Counted from the first letter of the stretch, positions 1 to 9,317 are shown. The stretch is 62,382 bases of DNA from JBDRLU01 sp043812795 (GCA_043812795.1 JBDRLU010000067.1:1-62382); one strand, 5' to 3'. Made by a program: numbers and translations. The notes: a model not told the origin generated them from the letters alone.

Positions 1-9
1 TTTTAACAT
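1..9 (-). CDS. possible 5' end of a gene leaving the window
   Basis: On the minus strand an ATG at position 9 is followed by Leu and Lys codons and then the window ends. An AGGAGG lies at 23-28, 13 bases upstream, which is longer than ideal spacing. Only three codons are visible, so no product can be given and the call rests on the Shine-Dalgarno sequence alone. Confidence 0.25.
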
Positions 10-722
10 CGACCTTTGATTTCCTCCTTATATAAGTATGCTACTCCATGACGACAATACTTTTTATCTTCGTCTGGAGATAACTTCTTCATTGTCATCC
101 ATGTTTGCGGTGCAGCTTGACTGCTCTCCCTTTACGGGCTGTCACGATGGCATCACCTCCCATGCATAATATTAGTGACGATAGTTGTACTACCTCACTG
201 AATGTTATTATAGCACGGCCTGTCAATAGGGTGGGGCACAAATGCGCCCAAAAAGCCCGCCCTAAAGCTAATACCGGTCGGAAATGGGTATCCATTTAAC
301 ATAATAAACCACTCCTTTCACTCATTATGTAAATATGCGAGGGGGTTGTGAATAATCAACATCAATTGTTTATAACGAATCCTCCCCCAAAATGTTACGT
401 CCTTGTTTGCGCAGCAAGGCAATGGCATTCCTTCACCCCACTCCCGGATTCTTCGCCGAGTTTACACTGAGTATCGCGAATGTGCTCAGCATGACATTTT
501 TTCCTGGATTCCAGCCTTCGCTAGAATGACAAAAAAGAGGAAAGTTCAAGGTGTTGTTAAAAGAGGGCTTCAGCCCGAGTTCAGCCCGAGGACGGAGTCC
601 TCTTATTCTTTACTTCCCTCTCCTGCTAGGAGAGGGATTAAGGGTGAGGTCGTCCTTTAAGGGAAAACCATCCAAATGCAAACAAACTTTGTCGAGAAAT
701 CGACAGAAGAAGGCCTGCCCCC
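10..722. other. gene-free stretch with hairpin repeats
   Basis: No convincing gene is seen in these 700 bases; the short ORFs at 95-299 and 403-760 lack ribosome sites and recognisable protein sequence. The right half holds several small inverted repeats: a hairpin at 508-527 (see repeat entry), a GAGGAC/GTCCTC pair near 588-602, and a CCTCTCCT...AGGAGAGG pair near 617-635. The stretch downstream of the ABC permease gene probably holds its transcription end. Confidence 0.5.
508..527. repeat. dispersed intergenic hairpin, copy 1
   Basis: The arms ATTCCAGC and GCTAGAAT flank CTTC and pair along eight positions with one G-U wobble when read on the minus strand. The flanking bases (GTCATT... ...AATCCAGG on the minus strand) match the edges of the hairpins at 9318-9337 and 39762-39781, so this is a diverged third copy in the opposite orientation. 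Confidence 0.5.
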
Positions 723-1838
723 CTAGGTCAAGGTCTTACGCACCCGGGATGAAGCGATGACAAGAGTGACGATGCCCATTACCGCCAGGATTATAGTATC
801 GAGCCAGAGGTATTCCATGCCGACCCCTTTGACGACGATACCGCGGACGATGCGCAGGTAGTAGGTCAGGGGCAAGACGGCCGAGACCCACTGTGCCACC
901 CGGGGCATGGACTCGACCGGAAACACGAACCCGCTAAGGATGATACTCGGTAGCAATATCAAAACACTGGCCTGCATCGCCTGGAACTGAGTGCGGGAGA
1001 TAGTGGAGATGAAAAGGCCTATACCCAGAGAGAAGGTAAGGAAGAGTGATGTCAGAGCTAAGAGCAGCAGCAGGTTGCCCCGGATTGGCATACCGAAGAC
1101 GACCACGGCCGTGGTCAGTACCAGAATTACCTGAGTGTAGGCAATAATAACATAAGGGATAAGCTTACCGATAATCAGTTCACCCCGCCGCAGGGGCGTG
1201 ACGTTAAGCTGTTCGATGGTGCCGTTCTCCCGCTCGCGGACGATGGCGAAAGCGGTAAGCATTACCGTAAGCATCTGCAAGATAAGCCCGACCAGACCGG
1301 GAAGGTAGAAGATTGAGCTCTGCATCGCCGGGTTATACCATACCCGCGGTTCGAGCGAGATAGGTAACGCTATCTGGCTTAATTGTTCTTTCGTCATGAT
1401 TTCGGCGCCTTTCGCCTGCACGATGAGGCTGGCATTGGCCAATGCCTGTACCGCTGCAGTGGGCTCAGAACCATCGGTAAAAAACTGTAGCGGGGCCGTC
1501 TCTCCCCGTTGCAAAAGACGGGCATATTCGGGGGGTATCACCAGGGCTACCCGGGCATCACCCGATTCGATGCGTTGGGAAATATCGGCATAATCGGTGG
1601 CATAGAAATTAACGGAGAAGAATTCCGTCTGGCGGAAACTCTCGATAAGCTGGCGGCTTTCCGGAGTATTGCTCGCGTCCCAGACCACCAGCGAAACATT
1701 CTTGATATCGGTGCTCAGAGCGTAACCGAACAGGGTCATCTGGATGATGGGTATGCCGATAATCATGGCCACCGTACGCCGGTCGCGCCTGAGCTGGATA
1801 AATTCCTTTAAAACGATGCTGAAAATACGTTGCCACAT
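723..1838 (-). CDS. ABC-2 type transporter permease
   Basis: This 371-aa protein is the membrane subunit of an ABC-2 type exporter. It has one N-terminal membrane helix (about residues 23-42), a soluble extracytoplasmic domain (about 45-170) and five or so helices in the C-terminal half, the layout of the YhhJ/YbhR permease group. It starts two bases after the stop of the ATPase gene and is the last gene of the HlyD-ATPase-permease operon. The family exports drugs or other hydrophobic compounds; the substrate here cannot be read from sequence. No second permease follows, so a homodimer is likely. Confidence 0.88.
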   Translation of the reverse strand: MWQRIFSIVLKEFIQLRRDRRTVAMIIGIPIIQMTLFGYALSTDIKNVSLVVWDASNTPESRQLIESFRQTEFFSVNFYATDYADISQRIESGDARVALVIPPEYARLLQRGETAPLQFFTDGSEPTAAVQALANASLIVQAKGAEIMTKEQLSQIALPISLEPRVWYNPAMQSSIFYLPGLVGLILQMLTVMLTAFAIVRERENGTIEQLNVTPLRRGELIIGKLIPYVIIAYTQVILVLTTAVVVFGMPIRGNLLLLLALTSLFLTFSLGIGLFISTISRTQFQAMQASVLILLPSIILSGFVFPVESMPRVAQWVSAVLPLTYYLRIVRGIVVKGVGMEYLWLDTIILAVMGIVTLVIASSRVRKTLT

Positions 1839-1840
1839 GG

Positions 1841-3784
1841 TCAGGCTCCTTTCTCACCGTTCACGCCATCGACTTTCTCATTCTCTGATTTTTCGACCAG
1901 CGCAATAAACACGTCCTCCATAGTGAACGGTATGCGGTTGATACCGGAGACGGAAACGTTACTCTTTTCTAAGAGTTCCTTGATTCTGGGGGCAGCGGTT
2001 GTTAAGTCATCGACCCCGACGTGAACGGCACTGCCGAACAGGCTCACATGATGATAGCCGGCATCCGCCGATAGTAATTCCAGCGCCCGGGCGTAGTCCG
2101 AGCTGACCACTTCCGCCAGCTCTCCTTTTACCTGTTCCGTCTTCAGTTGTTGCGGGCTTCCCAGGGCAATCAATTTCCCCTGGTACATCAGACCCAGCCG
2201 ATGACAGTGCTCCGCCTCATCCATATAGTGAGTAGTAATAAAGATCGTGGTACCCTGGGCGGCCAGTTCCTGTATCAGCTCCCAGAAAGAGCGACGGGAA
2301 AGAGGGTCCACCCCGGCCGTCGGTTCATCCAGAAAAATCACCTTGGGACTGTGGATGATGGTACAGCCCAGAGCCAGACGCTGTTTCCAGCCTCCCGAAA
2401 GCTCGGCGGGCATTAATTTTTCCTTGCCACGGAGCCCGGCCATATCCAGCACCCATTTTTTGCCTTCTTCCAGTTGCGCCGACGAGAGTCCATAGACACC
2501 GCCGTAGAAATTTATATTCTCCTCTACGGTAAGGTCGGCAAAAAGAGAAAACTTCTGCGACATGTAGCCTACTTTAGACCGCGCTGTACTCCCCCCGACC
2601 GACATATCCTGGCCCAATACCTGGGCACTCCCGGAGGTGGGGGCCAGGAGTCCGGTAATCATGCGGATAGTGGTGGTCTTGCCCGAGCCGTTCGGTCCAA
2701 GGAGACCAAAAATTTCACCACGCGCCACCTCAAAATTCACCTTATCCACCGCCGTGAAGTCGCCGAATCTTCGCGTTAGGTCGGCAACTCTGACGGCGGT
2801 CTCACTCCGGCCGTATTCTCTAGCTAAAGTATCGCGGGCACCCCGGCCTGACGTTTCCCCTTCGAGTCCCACCAGGCGGGTCACCAGGGCGTCTTCAAGG
2901 CTGGGCGGTATCGGGTTGATGCTCCCGATGGTTATTTTCTCCTGTTCGAGCAGATGTTTGACTTCCGGGCGCCGTTTCCGGGCATCATCGACGGTAATGT
3001 GAATCGTGTCACCGAATACTTGGGGGGCAGCAGAGAAGGGGGCCTGCTTCAGGGCGGTCACGGCCGGGCGCACCGGCCTGGCCCTGATTTCCAGCAGTTC
3101 ACCGGCCATTTCGTTTTTCAAGTTCTGCGGAGTATCACAGGCGATAATTCGCCCCCGGTGCATAAAGGCGACCCGGTTAAATCTTTCGGCTTCATCGAGA
3201 TAGGGGGTCGATACCAGAATGGTGATGCCCCGCGCCAGAAAACCGGGGATTATCCTCCAGAAATCCCGCCGCGAAACCGGGTCAACGCCGGTCGTCGGCT
3301 CATCGAGGAAAATGACCTCAGGCTCGTGTATCAAACTACAGGCGAGGGCCAGCTTCTTTTGCATGCCGCCGGAAAGGTGCTCGGCATGCCGCTTTCGAAA
3401 CGGCTCCAGACGGCAGAAGCTGAGCAGTTCTTTCTGGCGCGGCTCGCTCACATTGCGCGGCACATTTCGCAACCGGGCAAAAAAGTCCAGGTTCTCTTCG
3501 ACGGTTAATGTGGGGTACAAGTTGAACCGCTCCGACATATAACCGATTTTTTCTTTAATATTCTCGGCTGTTCGCACCGTATCCATACCGAGAATTCTGG
3601 CTTCACCGGCCGAGGGGAGACTCAATGTACAAAGCATCCGGATGGTCGAGGTCTTACCGGCGCCATCGGCACCGACCAGCCCGAATATCTCACCCCGTTC
3701 GACTTTCAGGTTAAGGTCGCTTACGGCGAGAACATTCTCGTATTTCTTCTGGAGGCCCCTGGCCTCAATTGCCGGAGTATTCAT
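1841..3784 (-). CDS. ABC transporter ATP-binding protein, two fused ATPase domains
   Basis: The 647-aa protein contains two complete ABC ATPase domains in tandem. Domain 1 has Walker A GADGAGKTS, signature LSGGMQKKLAL and Walker B VIFLDEPTTGVDP; domain 2 has GPNGSGKTT, LSGGWKQRLAL and VIFLDEPTAGVDP. Each is followed by a DUF4162-like accessory segment. It would power export through the adjacent ABC-2 permease together with the HlyD-type adaptor upstream. This fused layout resembles the N-terminal half of YhiH/RbbA-type proteins, with the permease kept as a separate gene. The Walker A of domain 1 carries Ala-Asp-Gly in place of the common Pro-Asn-Gly, a tolerated variant. Confidence 0.92.
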   Translation of the reverse strand: MNTPAIEARGLQKKYENVLAVSDLNLKVERGEIFGLVGADGAGKTSTIRMLCTLSLPSAGEARILGMDTVRTAENIKEKIGYMSERFNLYPTLTVEENLDFFARLRNVPRNVSEPRQKELLSFCRLEPFRKRHAEHLSGGMQKKLALACSLIHEPEVIFLDEPTTGVDPVSRRDFWRIIPGFLARGITILVSTPYLDEAERFNRVAFMHRGRIIACDTPQNLKNEMAGELLEIRARPVRPAVTALKQAPFSAAPQVFGDTIHITVDDARKRRPEVKHLLEQEKITIGSINPIPPSLEDALVTRLVGLEGETSGRGARDTLAREYGRSETAVRVADLTRRFGDFTAVDKVNFEVARGEIFGLLGPNGSGKTTTIRMITGLLAPTSGSAQVLGQDMSVGGSTARSKVGYMSQKFSLFADLTVEENINFYGGVYGLSSAQLEEGKKWVLDMAGLRGKEKLMPAELSGGWKQRLALGCTIIHSPKVIFLDEPTAGVDPLSRRSFWELIQELAAQGTTIFITTHYMDEAEHCHRLGLMYQGKLIALGSPQQLKTEQVKGELAEVVSSDYARALELLSADAGYHHVSLFGSAVHVGVDDLTTAAPRIKELLEKSNVSVSGINRIPFTMEDVFIALVEKSENEKVDGVNGEKGA

Positions 3785-3796
3785 GGCACCAGTCTT

Positions 3797-4843
3797 TTAT
3801 CCTTCGGGACTGGTTACTATCCGGGCATCGGCCGGCATGCCCGGTTTCAGTTTCTGCTCCGGGTTATCCAGCCTGATTTTAACGGCAAAGACCGTTTTTT
3901 CTCGCTCCTCTTTCAACTGGACGTTCCTGGGGGTGAACTGTGCTTGAGGTGAGATGTACACTACTTCGCCGGAGAAGCTGTCACCGGTATACGAGTCCAC
4001 CGATACAATCGCCCCCTGGCCCAGCTTTACCAGGCCAATCTTGCTTTCGGGGATATAAGTAGTGAGAGTTACCTCTTCCAGCTCGGTAATAGTCAGAATC
4101 GGCACACCGGGCTTAGCTACCTCCCCGACTTCAGCATTTTTGGCTGAGACTACTCCGGAAACAGGCGAGGAGGTGGTGAGATTGCTGAGCTGGACATCGA
4201 TAACTTTTAAGGATGCTTCAACCTGTGCCACTTGCTTCTCCGACGCTTTCACGGCCGCGCCCGCTACCAGATAGGCAGTGTAAGCCCGGTCCACGGTGAC
4301 ATTTGTTGTCTGGAACTCCAGATTCAGTTCTGCCTGAGCCAGTTGACCCTGCGCCGTCAGTACACTGGCCAGGCGGTCGTAGTTTGAGCCCTGGCCAGCA
4401 AAGCCCATGGCTGTCTCAAAATTAGCCAGGATTTCCCTAGCGCTGTCGACTTGAGCCTGAGCGCTGGCAATATTGTGCGCCCTCTCGATGACTGCGTCTT
4501 CCCATGTTGTCTGGGCGCCTTCCTGAGATACCAAAGCTTGTTCCAGATTGGCTTGTGCCAACTGCAAACTAGCCTCGAGTTGCTGCCTCTGGGCGTTAAG
4601 GAGAGAGTCGTCTAATTTAACCAGGGTCACACCGGCGGTTATCTGGTCGCCCTCATCAGCCGCTATATCGACGATTCGCCCGCCAGTTTCAAAACCGATA
4701 GTGACAACATCGGCTTCGATAAATCCTGAGCTTAAAATATCTGAGGAGGTTTCTGAAGAGACGGATTTAACCGCCCACCATATCCCGGTTGCGATAATTA
4801 TTACCGCAACTACGATGATGGCCACTAATCTAATCCGTTTCAT
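3797..4843 (-). CDS. HlyD-family membrane fusion protein
   Basis: This 348-aa periplasmic-adaptor-type protein has an N-terminal signal anchor (about residues 7-25), a split biotinyl-lipoyl-like domain, a long alpha-helical coiled-coil hairpin (about 75-200, rich in Ala, Gln and Glu) and a C-terminal beta-barrel ending in the typical KPGMPADARI stretch. It is first in the operon, with AAGGAGG ahead of the ATG. With the downstream ATPase and permease it forms an EmrA/YbhG-like efflux system. In an organism thought to have a single membrane, the adaptor would act on the outer face of the cytoplasmic membrane (inference). Confidence 0.9.
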   Translation of the reverse strand: MKRIRLVAIIVVAVIIIATGIWWAVKSVSSETSSDILSSGFIEADVVTIGFETGGRIVDIAADEGDQITAGVTLVKLDDSLLNAQRQQLEASLQLAQANLEQALVSQEGAQTTWEDAVIERAHNIASAQAQVDSAREILANFETAMGFAGQGSNYDRLASVLTAQGQLAQAELNLEFQTTNVTVDRAYTAYLVAGAAVKASEKQVAQVEASLKVIDVQLSNLTTSSPVSGVVSAKNAEVGEVAKPGVPILTITELEEVTLTTYIPESKIGLVKLGQGAIVSVDSYTGDSFSGEVVYISPQAQFTPRNVQLKEEREKTVFAVKIRLDNPEQKLKPGMPADARIVTSPEG

Positions 4844-4998
4844 GTCGTCCTCCTTTTGTCTCCAATCGTCGGGCGGTTATTGTCGAAGCTGACGTCATTT
4901 TATATACTATTATATATATTACCCTACAATGAGAATACCCGTTCATGTACAATACGATACAAAGAGCGACTAGTCAATGAATGGATGCAGTTCGTCAG

Positions 4999-5027
4999 TT
5001 GTAAAAAAGCTCAATATAGTCTAATAT
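4999..5027 (+). promoter_or_regulatory. possible sigma-70 promoter for PAP2-like gene
   Basis: TTGTAA and TAATAT are separated by 17 bases, upstream of a GGTGG ribosome site and the ATG at 5065. Both boxes match the consensus only partly, so this is tentative. The surrounding 4844-5064 region is AT-rich and must also hold the start of the divergent efflux operon. Confidence 0.3.
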
Positions 5028-5064
5028 GAAAGTCTAACCATAATAATTAAGGTGGTTGAACGAG

Positions 5065-5664
5065 ATGCAATACGAGACGAAACAGCATATCGCTAACGTG
5101 GCCTCCAATATCCTGAATCCCATCCTGATGAGCCTGTTGATTATCTTCCTGCTGGCTTTCAGTGCGGGGACGGGGACGCTCGATACCCTGAAGTGGGCCG
5201 GTATTTCCATCGTCATCGGCCTGGTGCCGGTCGTTTTAATCGTCCTTTATCTGGTGCAGAACGATAGGCTGGATACCGTTTTCATCAATACACGCGAGCA
5301 AAGGACCAAGATTTACCTGCTGGGCAGTGTCTGCGCCGTGGCCGGCTATGCTGTCCTCGCTTTACTCAAAGCCCCGCCGATGCTGCTGGCCGCTTTTGCG
5401 GCGGGCTTTGCGACCACCATCGTTTTCATGCTGATAAACCTGCGGTGGAAAATCAGCATGCATACGGCAATGGTAGCCGATTCGGTAACGGTACTGGCGT
5501 TCCTCTTCGGCTGGTTTGCCGCCATCGGTGCCGTACTGCTGCCGCTGACGGCCTGGTCGAGGGTGGAATTGAAACGGCACTCACTGGCGCAGACGATTAC
5601 CAGTGCCGTGCTGTCTTCGTTAATCGTGGTGGTCGTATTTCATCAGTTCGGTCGCGTCAGCTAA
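5065..5664 (+). CDS. PAP2-like integral membrane protein
   Basis: This 199-aa protein has about six hydrophobic helices. Motifs KISMH and SRVELKRH-x3-Q resemble the second and third parts of the PAP2 phosphatase signature (PSGH and SR-x5-H-x3-D), but the final Asp is Gln and the first KX6RP motif is not evident. A lipid phosphatase role is therefore uncertain, and a degenerate or non-catalytic PAP2 relative is possible. A TTG nine bases upstream is in frame, but the ribosome site at about 5049-5055 fits the ATG at 5065 better. It leads a small plus-strand group with the next two genes. Confidence 0.7.
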   Translation: MQYETKQHIANVASNILNPILMSLLIIFLLAFSAGTGTLDTLKWAGISIVIGLVPVVLIVLYLVQNDRLDTVFINTREQRTKIYLLGSVCAVAGYAVLALLKAPPMLLAAFAAGFATTIVFMLINLRWKISMHTAMVADSVTVLAFLFGWFAAIGAVLLPLTAWSRVELKRHSLAQTITSAVLSSLIVVVVFHQFGRVS

Positions 5665-5764
5665 GACAGCCGCTTTCCGGTATTGTGCTCATTCATCCCG
5701 GCATTTTCCTTGAGGCTTTTGTCATGGGACCGAGTCATTACCGATATTTTGGAGAGAGATAACA

Positions 5765-6235
5765 ATGTGCCGATTATGCGGATGCCGCGAGTATATCGAG
5801 CAAGGCACGGAGGTAATCCGGCAGCGGGCCGCTGAGTTGACCCGGAACTTGCAGTTGACCCCGCAGAATGTTGACGATTACGAAATCCTCGAGCAGCTTG
5901 CCACCCTTATCGCCCCTTTCGGCGCACGGGACGACGAGATTTTTCAGGTAGCCACCCGGGTGTCCCGCCTGCACGACGATATCGGTGGCCGTGAGGAGCG
6001 CTATCAGGCTCTGGTACGTGCGTTCAAAAGCGCCCTCGAGCATTTGCCCGTCCACGGCGACCCCAAAGAAGTCGTGACCGCTTACCACCAGTTGGAGCAG
6101 TTGAGCAAGGAACTGGATGAAGCCGGGCTGGCCGACGTGGCCCCCGAAATCCGTGAGACCATCCTGACGGTCAAGAACGTGCATGAAGGCATCGAGGCTA
6201 AAATCGCCCGCTGGCGAAAGCAGTACGGGCTGTAG
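5765..6235 (+). CDS. hypothetical helical protein with N-terminal Cys cluster
   Basis: I do not recognise this 156-aa protein. It begins with MCRLCGC, a tight Cys cluster that could bind a metal or cofactor, and the rest is predicted alpha-helical and charged with no membrane segment. A good GGAGAG ribosome site lies seven bases before the ATG. It sits between a PAP2-like gene and a metallophosphoesterase, with 24 bases to the latter, so the three may be co-transcribed. The N-terminal cysteines and the compact helical body are the only functional hints. Confidence 0.75.
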   Translation: MCRLCGCREYIEQGTEVIRQRAAELTRNLQLTPQNVDDYEILEQLATLIAPFGARDDEIFQVATRVSRLHDDIGGREERYQALVRAFKSALEHLPVHGDPKEVVTAYHQLEQLSKELDEAGLADVAPEIRETILTVKNVHEGIEAKIARWRKQYGL

Positions 6236-6259
6236 TATTACGAGTAGTAGTCTATTGTC

Positions 6260-6775
6260 ATGACGAGCATCGGCCTTGTTTCGGATACCCACCTGTGGCT
6301 GACGGATAAAGAGTTACCGCATCAGGTAGCAGAGACATTAAGCGGCGTGGACCTTATTCTCCACGCCGGCGATATCTTCGTCCTGCCCGTGCTCGACTGG
6401 CTGGAAAAGATTGCCCCGGTGCTGGCCGCCCGCGGCAATAACGACTGGCACCTTCCGCCCGACCCCCGCCTCGACGAGCACCAGCTATTAAAAGTTGAAG
6501 GCTTGCGCGTCGGCCTGGCCCACATGAGAGACCTCCCCGACCGGTTGCCCCACTACCCGCTGGCGAAGATTATGCGGCAGGAGTTCGGCGGGGCCGTGGA
6601 CGTCTTTGTTTTCGGCGATACGCACGTGGCCATGGTGGAAAGACACGATGGCGTCCTGCTGGTCAACCCGGGCAGCCCTACCTTCCCCAATAATATGGAC
6701 CGCTGCCTGGGTACGGTGGGCAGATTGGATATCGAGAGCGGCCAGGCTACGGCACGGATTATACAGTTGAAATAG
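6260..6775 (+). CDS. YfcE/MJ0936-family metallophosphoesterase
   Basis: The 171-aa protein has the ordered calcineurin-like phosphoesterase motifs SDTH (near residue 8), HAGD (near 36), GNND (near 60) and GDTHVA (near 118), which bind two divalent metals. Members hydrolyse phosphodiester or phosphomonoester bonds of small substrates; the natural substrate is not predictable. Length is normal for the YfcE group. It ends a small plus-strand operon, and a hairpin at 6859-6879 follows. Confidence 0.9.
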   Translation: MTSIGLVSDTHLWLTDKELPHQVAETLSGVDLILHAGDIFVLPVLDWLEKIAPVLAARGNNDWHLPPDPRLDEHQLLKVEGLRVGLAHMRDLPDRLPHYPLAKIMRQEFGGAVDVFVFGDTHVAMVERHDGVLLVNPGSPTFPNNMDRCLGTVGRLDIESGQATARIIQLK

Positions 6776-6858
6776 CCGGCTCAGTCCTGGAGTCCGACCT
6801 CCCCCTGACCCTCTCTCCCTGTAAGGAGAAGGGAAAAGAGGGAAAAAGATACTGTTCT

Positions 6859-6879
6859 AAAACCCCATTCTTGGGTTTT
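6859..6879. terminator. candidate bidirectional terminator
   Basis: AAAACCC and GGGTTTT flank a seven-base loop between the convergent phosphoesterase (plus) and membrane-protein (minus) genes. The A/T ends allow use in both directions. A purine-rich hairpin-like repeat (CTCTCTCC...GGAGAAGGG) lies just before it at about 6808-6830. Confidence 0.5.
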
Positions 6880-6895
6880 CAAGCCAACTTCTCTG

Positions 6896-7423
6896 CTAGT
6901 TCTTGCGAAAATGACGTGTTATTACTATTTCGACCACACCGTAGACTATAGTGGCAAATATAAGCGTGATTAATCCCAGTTCCTTCAACTGTGTTAGCCA
7001 AAGATACAACAGTGATAGAGCCGTTATCGCCCACAACGCCCACAAAAAGAACTGTCGTCGAATGCCAGGCGTCTCACAAGTCTTATAGTAAGTCTCCCAT
7101 TCTTTATTAATGGAAGTTCCCGATAGTCGTGCCATTTCGGGTTCCAGTTCCTCACGAAGATATTTGGCAATGACACTATGAACCCGATAACTATATAGAA
7201 TTAAAAACGTAAAATAAATTGAAACCAAAGGAGCAGCGATAAGCACCGTACCTAAGCCTTTTGGAGCGACCGAAACTGTCGGAGCGAACGAAATAGCCAC
7301 CAAAGCAGTTAAAGCAATACTTAACTGGATCGAGTATTTGTCACGTTGCTCAATACGCCTCTTAATCTCATCACGTGCTTCCTTCCACAACATTTCAAAA
7401 TGTACTATCGCTTTTTCTTCCAT
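6896..7423 (-). CDS. hypothetical four-helix membrane protein
   Basis: This 175-aa protein begins with a charged amphipathic helix (about residues 1-28). It then has two membrane helices (about 30-80), a soluble loop, and two more helices (about 118-165), ending in basic residues. The start was set at the ATG at 7423 because AAGGAGG lies ten bases ahead; an upstream in-frame start lacks a ribosome site. No family was recognised. It stands alone between convergent and unrelated genes. Confidence 0.7.
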   Translation of the reverse strand: MEEKAIVHFEMLWKEARDEIKRRIEQRDKYSIQLSIALTALVAISFAPTVSVAPKGLGTVLIAAPLVSIYFTFLILYSYRVHSVIAKYLREELEPEMARLSGTSINKEWETYYKTCETPGIRRQFFLWALWAITALSLLYLWLTQLKELGLITLIFATIVYGVVEIVITRHFRKN

Positions 7424-7629
7424 TTTACGGGTTCCTCCTTGCCACAGCATAACCAGTTAGTACTGGCATAACCCGAATCTATGCATTCAGAAACTTACAC
7501 TTGTACATTAATCATACACTGTATATATTGAAAAGGAGAAGCTTAGCTCCTGAAGTAGAACTCACACCTTGAATAAAAGTCAGTATGAGAGGTGGGGAAA
7601 TAACTAATTGGGTACACTTTAAGCAGGAT

Positions 7630-8712
7630 TTAGCTCTTGGCATTGAAACGTACCGCCACCACGTCCCCGTCCTGGACTTCATAGTCGCGGCTTTCGAGGC
7701 GCTGGCGGCCGGCCCTGACCAGTGCCGCCTCGCCCCCCAGCTCAATCAGGTCTTCGTAGCGGGAGACTTCCATGCGGATGAAGCCTTTTTCCATATCGCT
7801 GTGGATTTTTCCGGCGGCCACCGGGGCTTTGTCTCCCCGCCGACAGGTCCAGGCACGTACCTCGTCTTCCCCCACGGTAAAGAAATTGACCAGCCCGAGC
7901 CGGCGGTAGGCCGCCTGAATAACCCGCTCGGTGGAAGATTCTTCCAGCCCAAGGTCGTGCAAAAACTCTTTTTGTTCATCGGGAGCAAGCTGGCTGATAT
8001 CGGCCTCATCCCGGCCACAGATGGTCACGACTTCCGCACCTTCGCTATTCGCTACCTCTGATAGCGCGGCCACGTGCCGGTTGGCGGTATCTGCCACCAT
8101 TTTGATATTGGCGAGATAAAGCACCGGCTTGAGCGATACCAGGTTACAATCACGGACGCTCGCCAGTTCCTGCTCGTTCAAATTCTGCTTCCGCGCCGGA
8201 ATGCCCTGCTGGATGGCGGCATGTATTTTGGTGCAAACGGCGGTATCGCGGACGGCGTCTTTGTCTCCGGCCCGCACTCTCTTTTCCAGACGGGTAATCT
8301 TGTTCTCCAGAGTGACGCTATCGGCGGCGAGCAATTCCAGGTCGATGGTCTCGACGTCCCGCACCGGGTCGATAGTCTCATATTCGAAAGGAACGCCGCT
8401 ATCTTCGAAGCAGCGCACCACATGGAGCAGCACCTCGGCGTCTTTCACATGGGCCAGCAGCTTCGAGCCACGCCCGTTCCCCTGGGCAGTCTTCTTGAGG
8501 CCGGGAATATCGACTATTTCGAGGGCGGCCAGGACGACCTTACGCGGGTGGTACATCTCCGCCAGCCGGTCGATGCGACTGTCAGGCACCCTGACCACCG
8601 CCCGGTTCATTTCGGCACCGTTATAGCTCAGCGCTCCGGCGGCGGTAACGGCATTAAAAATTACTGTCTTCCCGCAGGAAGGCAGCCCGATGAGACCACA
8701 GCTTAAACCCAT
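7630..8712 (-). CDS. ychF: redox-regulated ATPase YchF
   Basis: The 360-aa protein is a TRAFAC-class P-loop NTPase of the Obg/YchF family. It has P-loop GLPSCGKT near residue 8, DIPGLKK as G3, a coiled-coil helical insertion in the middle and a C-terminal TGS-like (DUF933) domain. YchF binds ATP rather than GTP and associates with ribosomes; it is near-universal. Length matches the family. No strong Shine-Dalgarno precedes the ATG, and the gene appears monocistronic. Confidence 0.95.
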   Translation of the reverse strand: MGLSCGLIGLPSCGKTVIFNAVTAAGALSYNGAEMNRAVVRVPDSRIDRLAEMYHPRKVVLAALEIVDIPGLKKTAQGNGRGSKLLAHVKDAEVLLHVVRCFEDSGVPFEYETIDPVRDVETIDLELLAADSVTLENKITRLEKRVRAGDKDAVRDTAVCTKIHAAIQQGIPARKQNLNEQELASVRDCNLVSLKPVLYLANIKMVADTANRHVAALSEVANSEGAEVVTICGRDEADISQLAPDEQKEFLHDLGLEESSTERVIQAAYRRLGLVNFFTVGEDEVRAWTCRRGDKAPVAAGKIHSDMEKGFIRMEVSRYEDLIELGGEAALVRAGRQRLESRDYEVQDGDVVAVRFNAKS

Positions 8713-8849
8713 ACTAATTTATCTTACTGAATCAACCCGCCGGGCATTATGAGACAATAGCACACATGTGAGCTTCCTGAGGGCTTTAGATGGCCGCCTT
8801 AAAGCGGGCCACACTCTCTTTGACAACGAATTGCCGGGCGAGGCTAAAA

Positions 8850-8870
8850 TAACCGGTTTATTACCGGTTA
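8850..8870 (-). terminator. rho-independent terminator overlapping a stop codon
   Basis: On the minus strand TAACCGG, a seven-base loop, CCGGTTA and then a T-rich run form a terminator-like hairpin. Its first three bases are the TAA stop of the 70-aa gene, so the coding sequence runs straight into the terminator. Confidence 0.6.
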
Positions 8871-9080
8871 GTCTTGCTTCTCACGAAAATTGACGTTCCA
8901 TTTACTGCACAGGCCGGCAATGTAATCTTTCACTTCCTGGTTTTGGGCACCATGCAGCTCAGCCAGGAAACCGTGCAGCAAATCGCCGCCGGTCATTCCC
9001 GGCGTCGGTTCGGCCGGCCCAGGCAAATTAATATACACGGTTTCCATCATCTGCTTTTGGAACTCGATAGATTGACTCAT
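8868..9080 (-). CDS. small hypothetical protein, 70 aa
   Basis: This short soluble protein has a conserved-looking middle (INLPGPAEPTPGMTGGDLL) and a charged C-terminus. No family was recognised. The ATG at 9080 has GGAGG five bases upstream; an adjacent TTG at 9083 is too close to that site. It lies 61 bases downstream of the tRNA-fMet gene on the same strand, so the two may share a transcript. Confidence 0.6.
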   Translation of the reverse strand: MSQSIEFQKQMMETVYINLPGPAEPTPGMTGGDLLHGFLAELHGAQNQEVKDYIAGLCSKWNVNFREKQD

Positions 9081-9141
9081 CAAAACCTCCCGTCTTATTT
9101 CAAGTCCTCTGAGTCAGGCGAGGCCCCTTGTCTTCAAAAAT

Positions 9142-9216
9142 TGGTAGCGGGGGTTGGATTTGAACCAACGACCTCCGGGTTATGAGCCCGACGAGCTGCC
9201 ACTGCTCTACCCCGCG
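9142..9216 (-). tRNA. tRNA-fMet (initiator, anticodon CAT)
   Basis: A 75-base cloverleaf including an encoded CCA end can be drawn on the minus strand. The anticodon loop is CTCATAA. The anticodon stem has the three GGG/CCC pairs typical of initiator tRNA, and position 1 (C) does not pair with position 72 (T), the other initiator hallmark. The T loop is TTCAAAT with a GTTGG/CCAAC stem. Confidence 0.95.
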
Positions 9217-9317
9217 CCATATCCCAGTATAGCTTTACCACCGAAGAGTGTCAAGGTAAAAAATAGGCCGTCTTGTAGCGGGCTATCAGCATTCAGCAGT
9301 CAGCTATCAATTATTCC

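Noticed and set aside
95..299. Overlapping 64-66 aa ORFs on both strands
   Set aside because: No ribosome site on either strand, no recognisable protein sequence, and they mirror each other as random open frames do.
403..760. 85-aa and 69-aa plus-strand ORFs
   Set aside because: They read through the hairpin repeats at 508-527 and 590-635 and have no Shine-Dalgarno.
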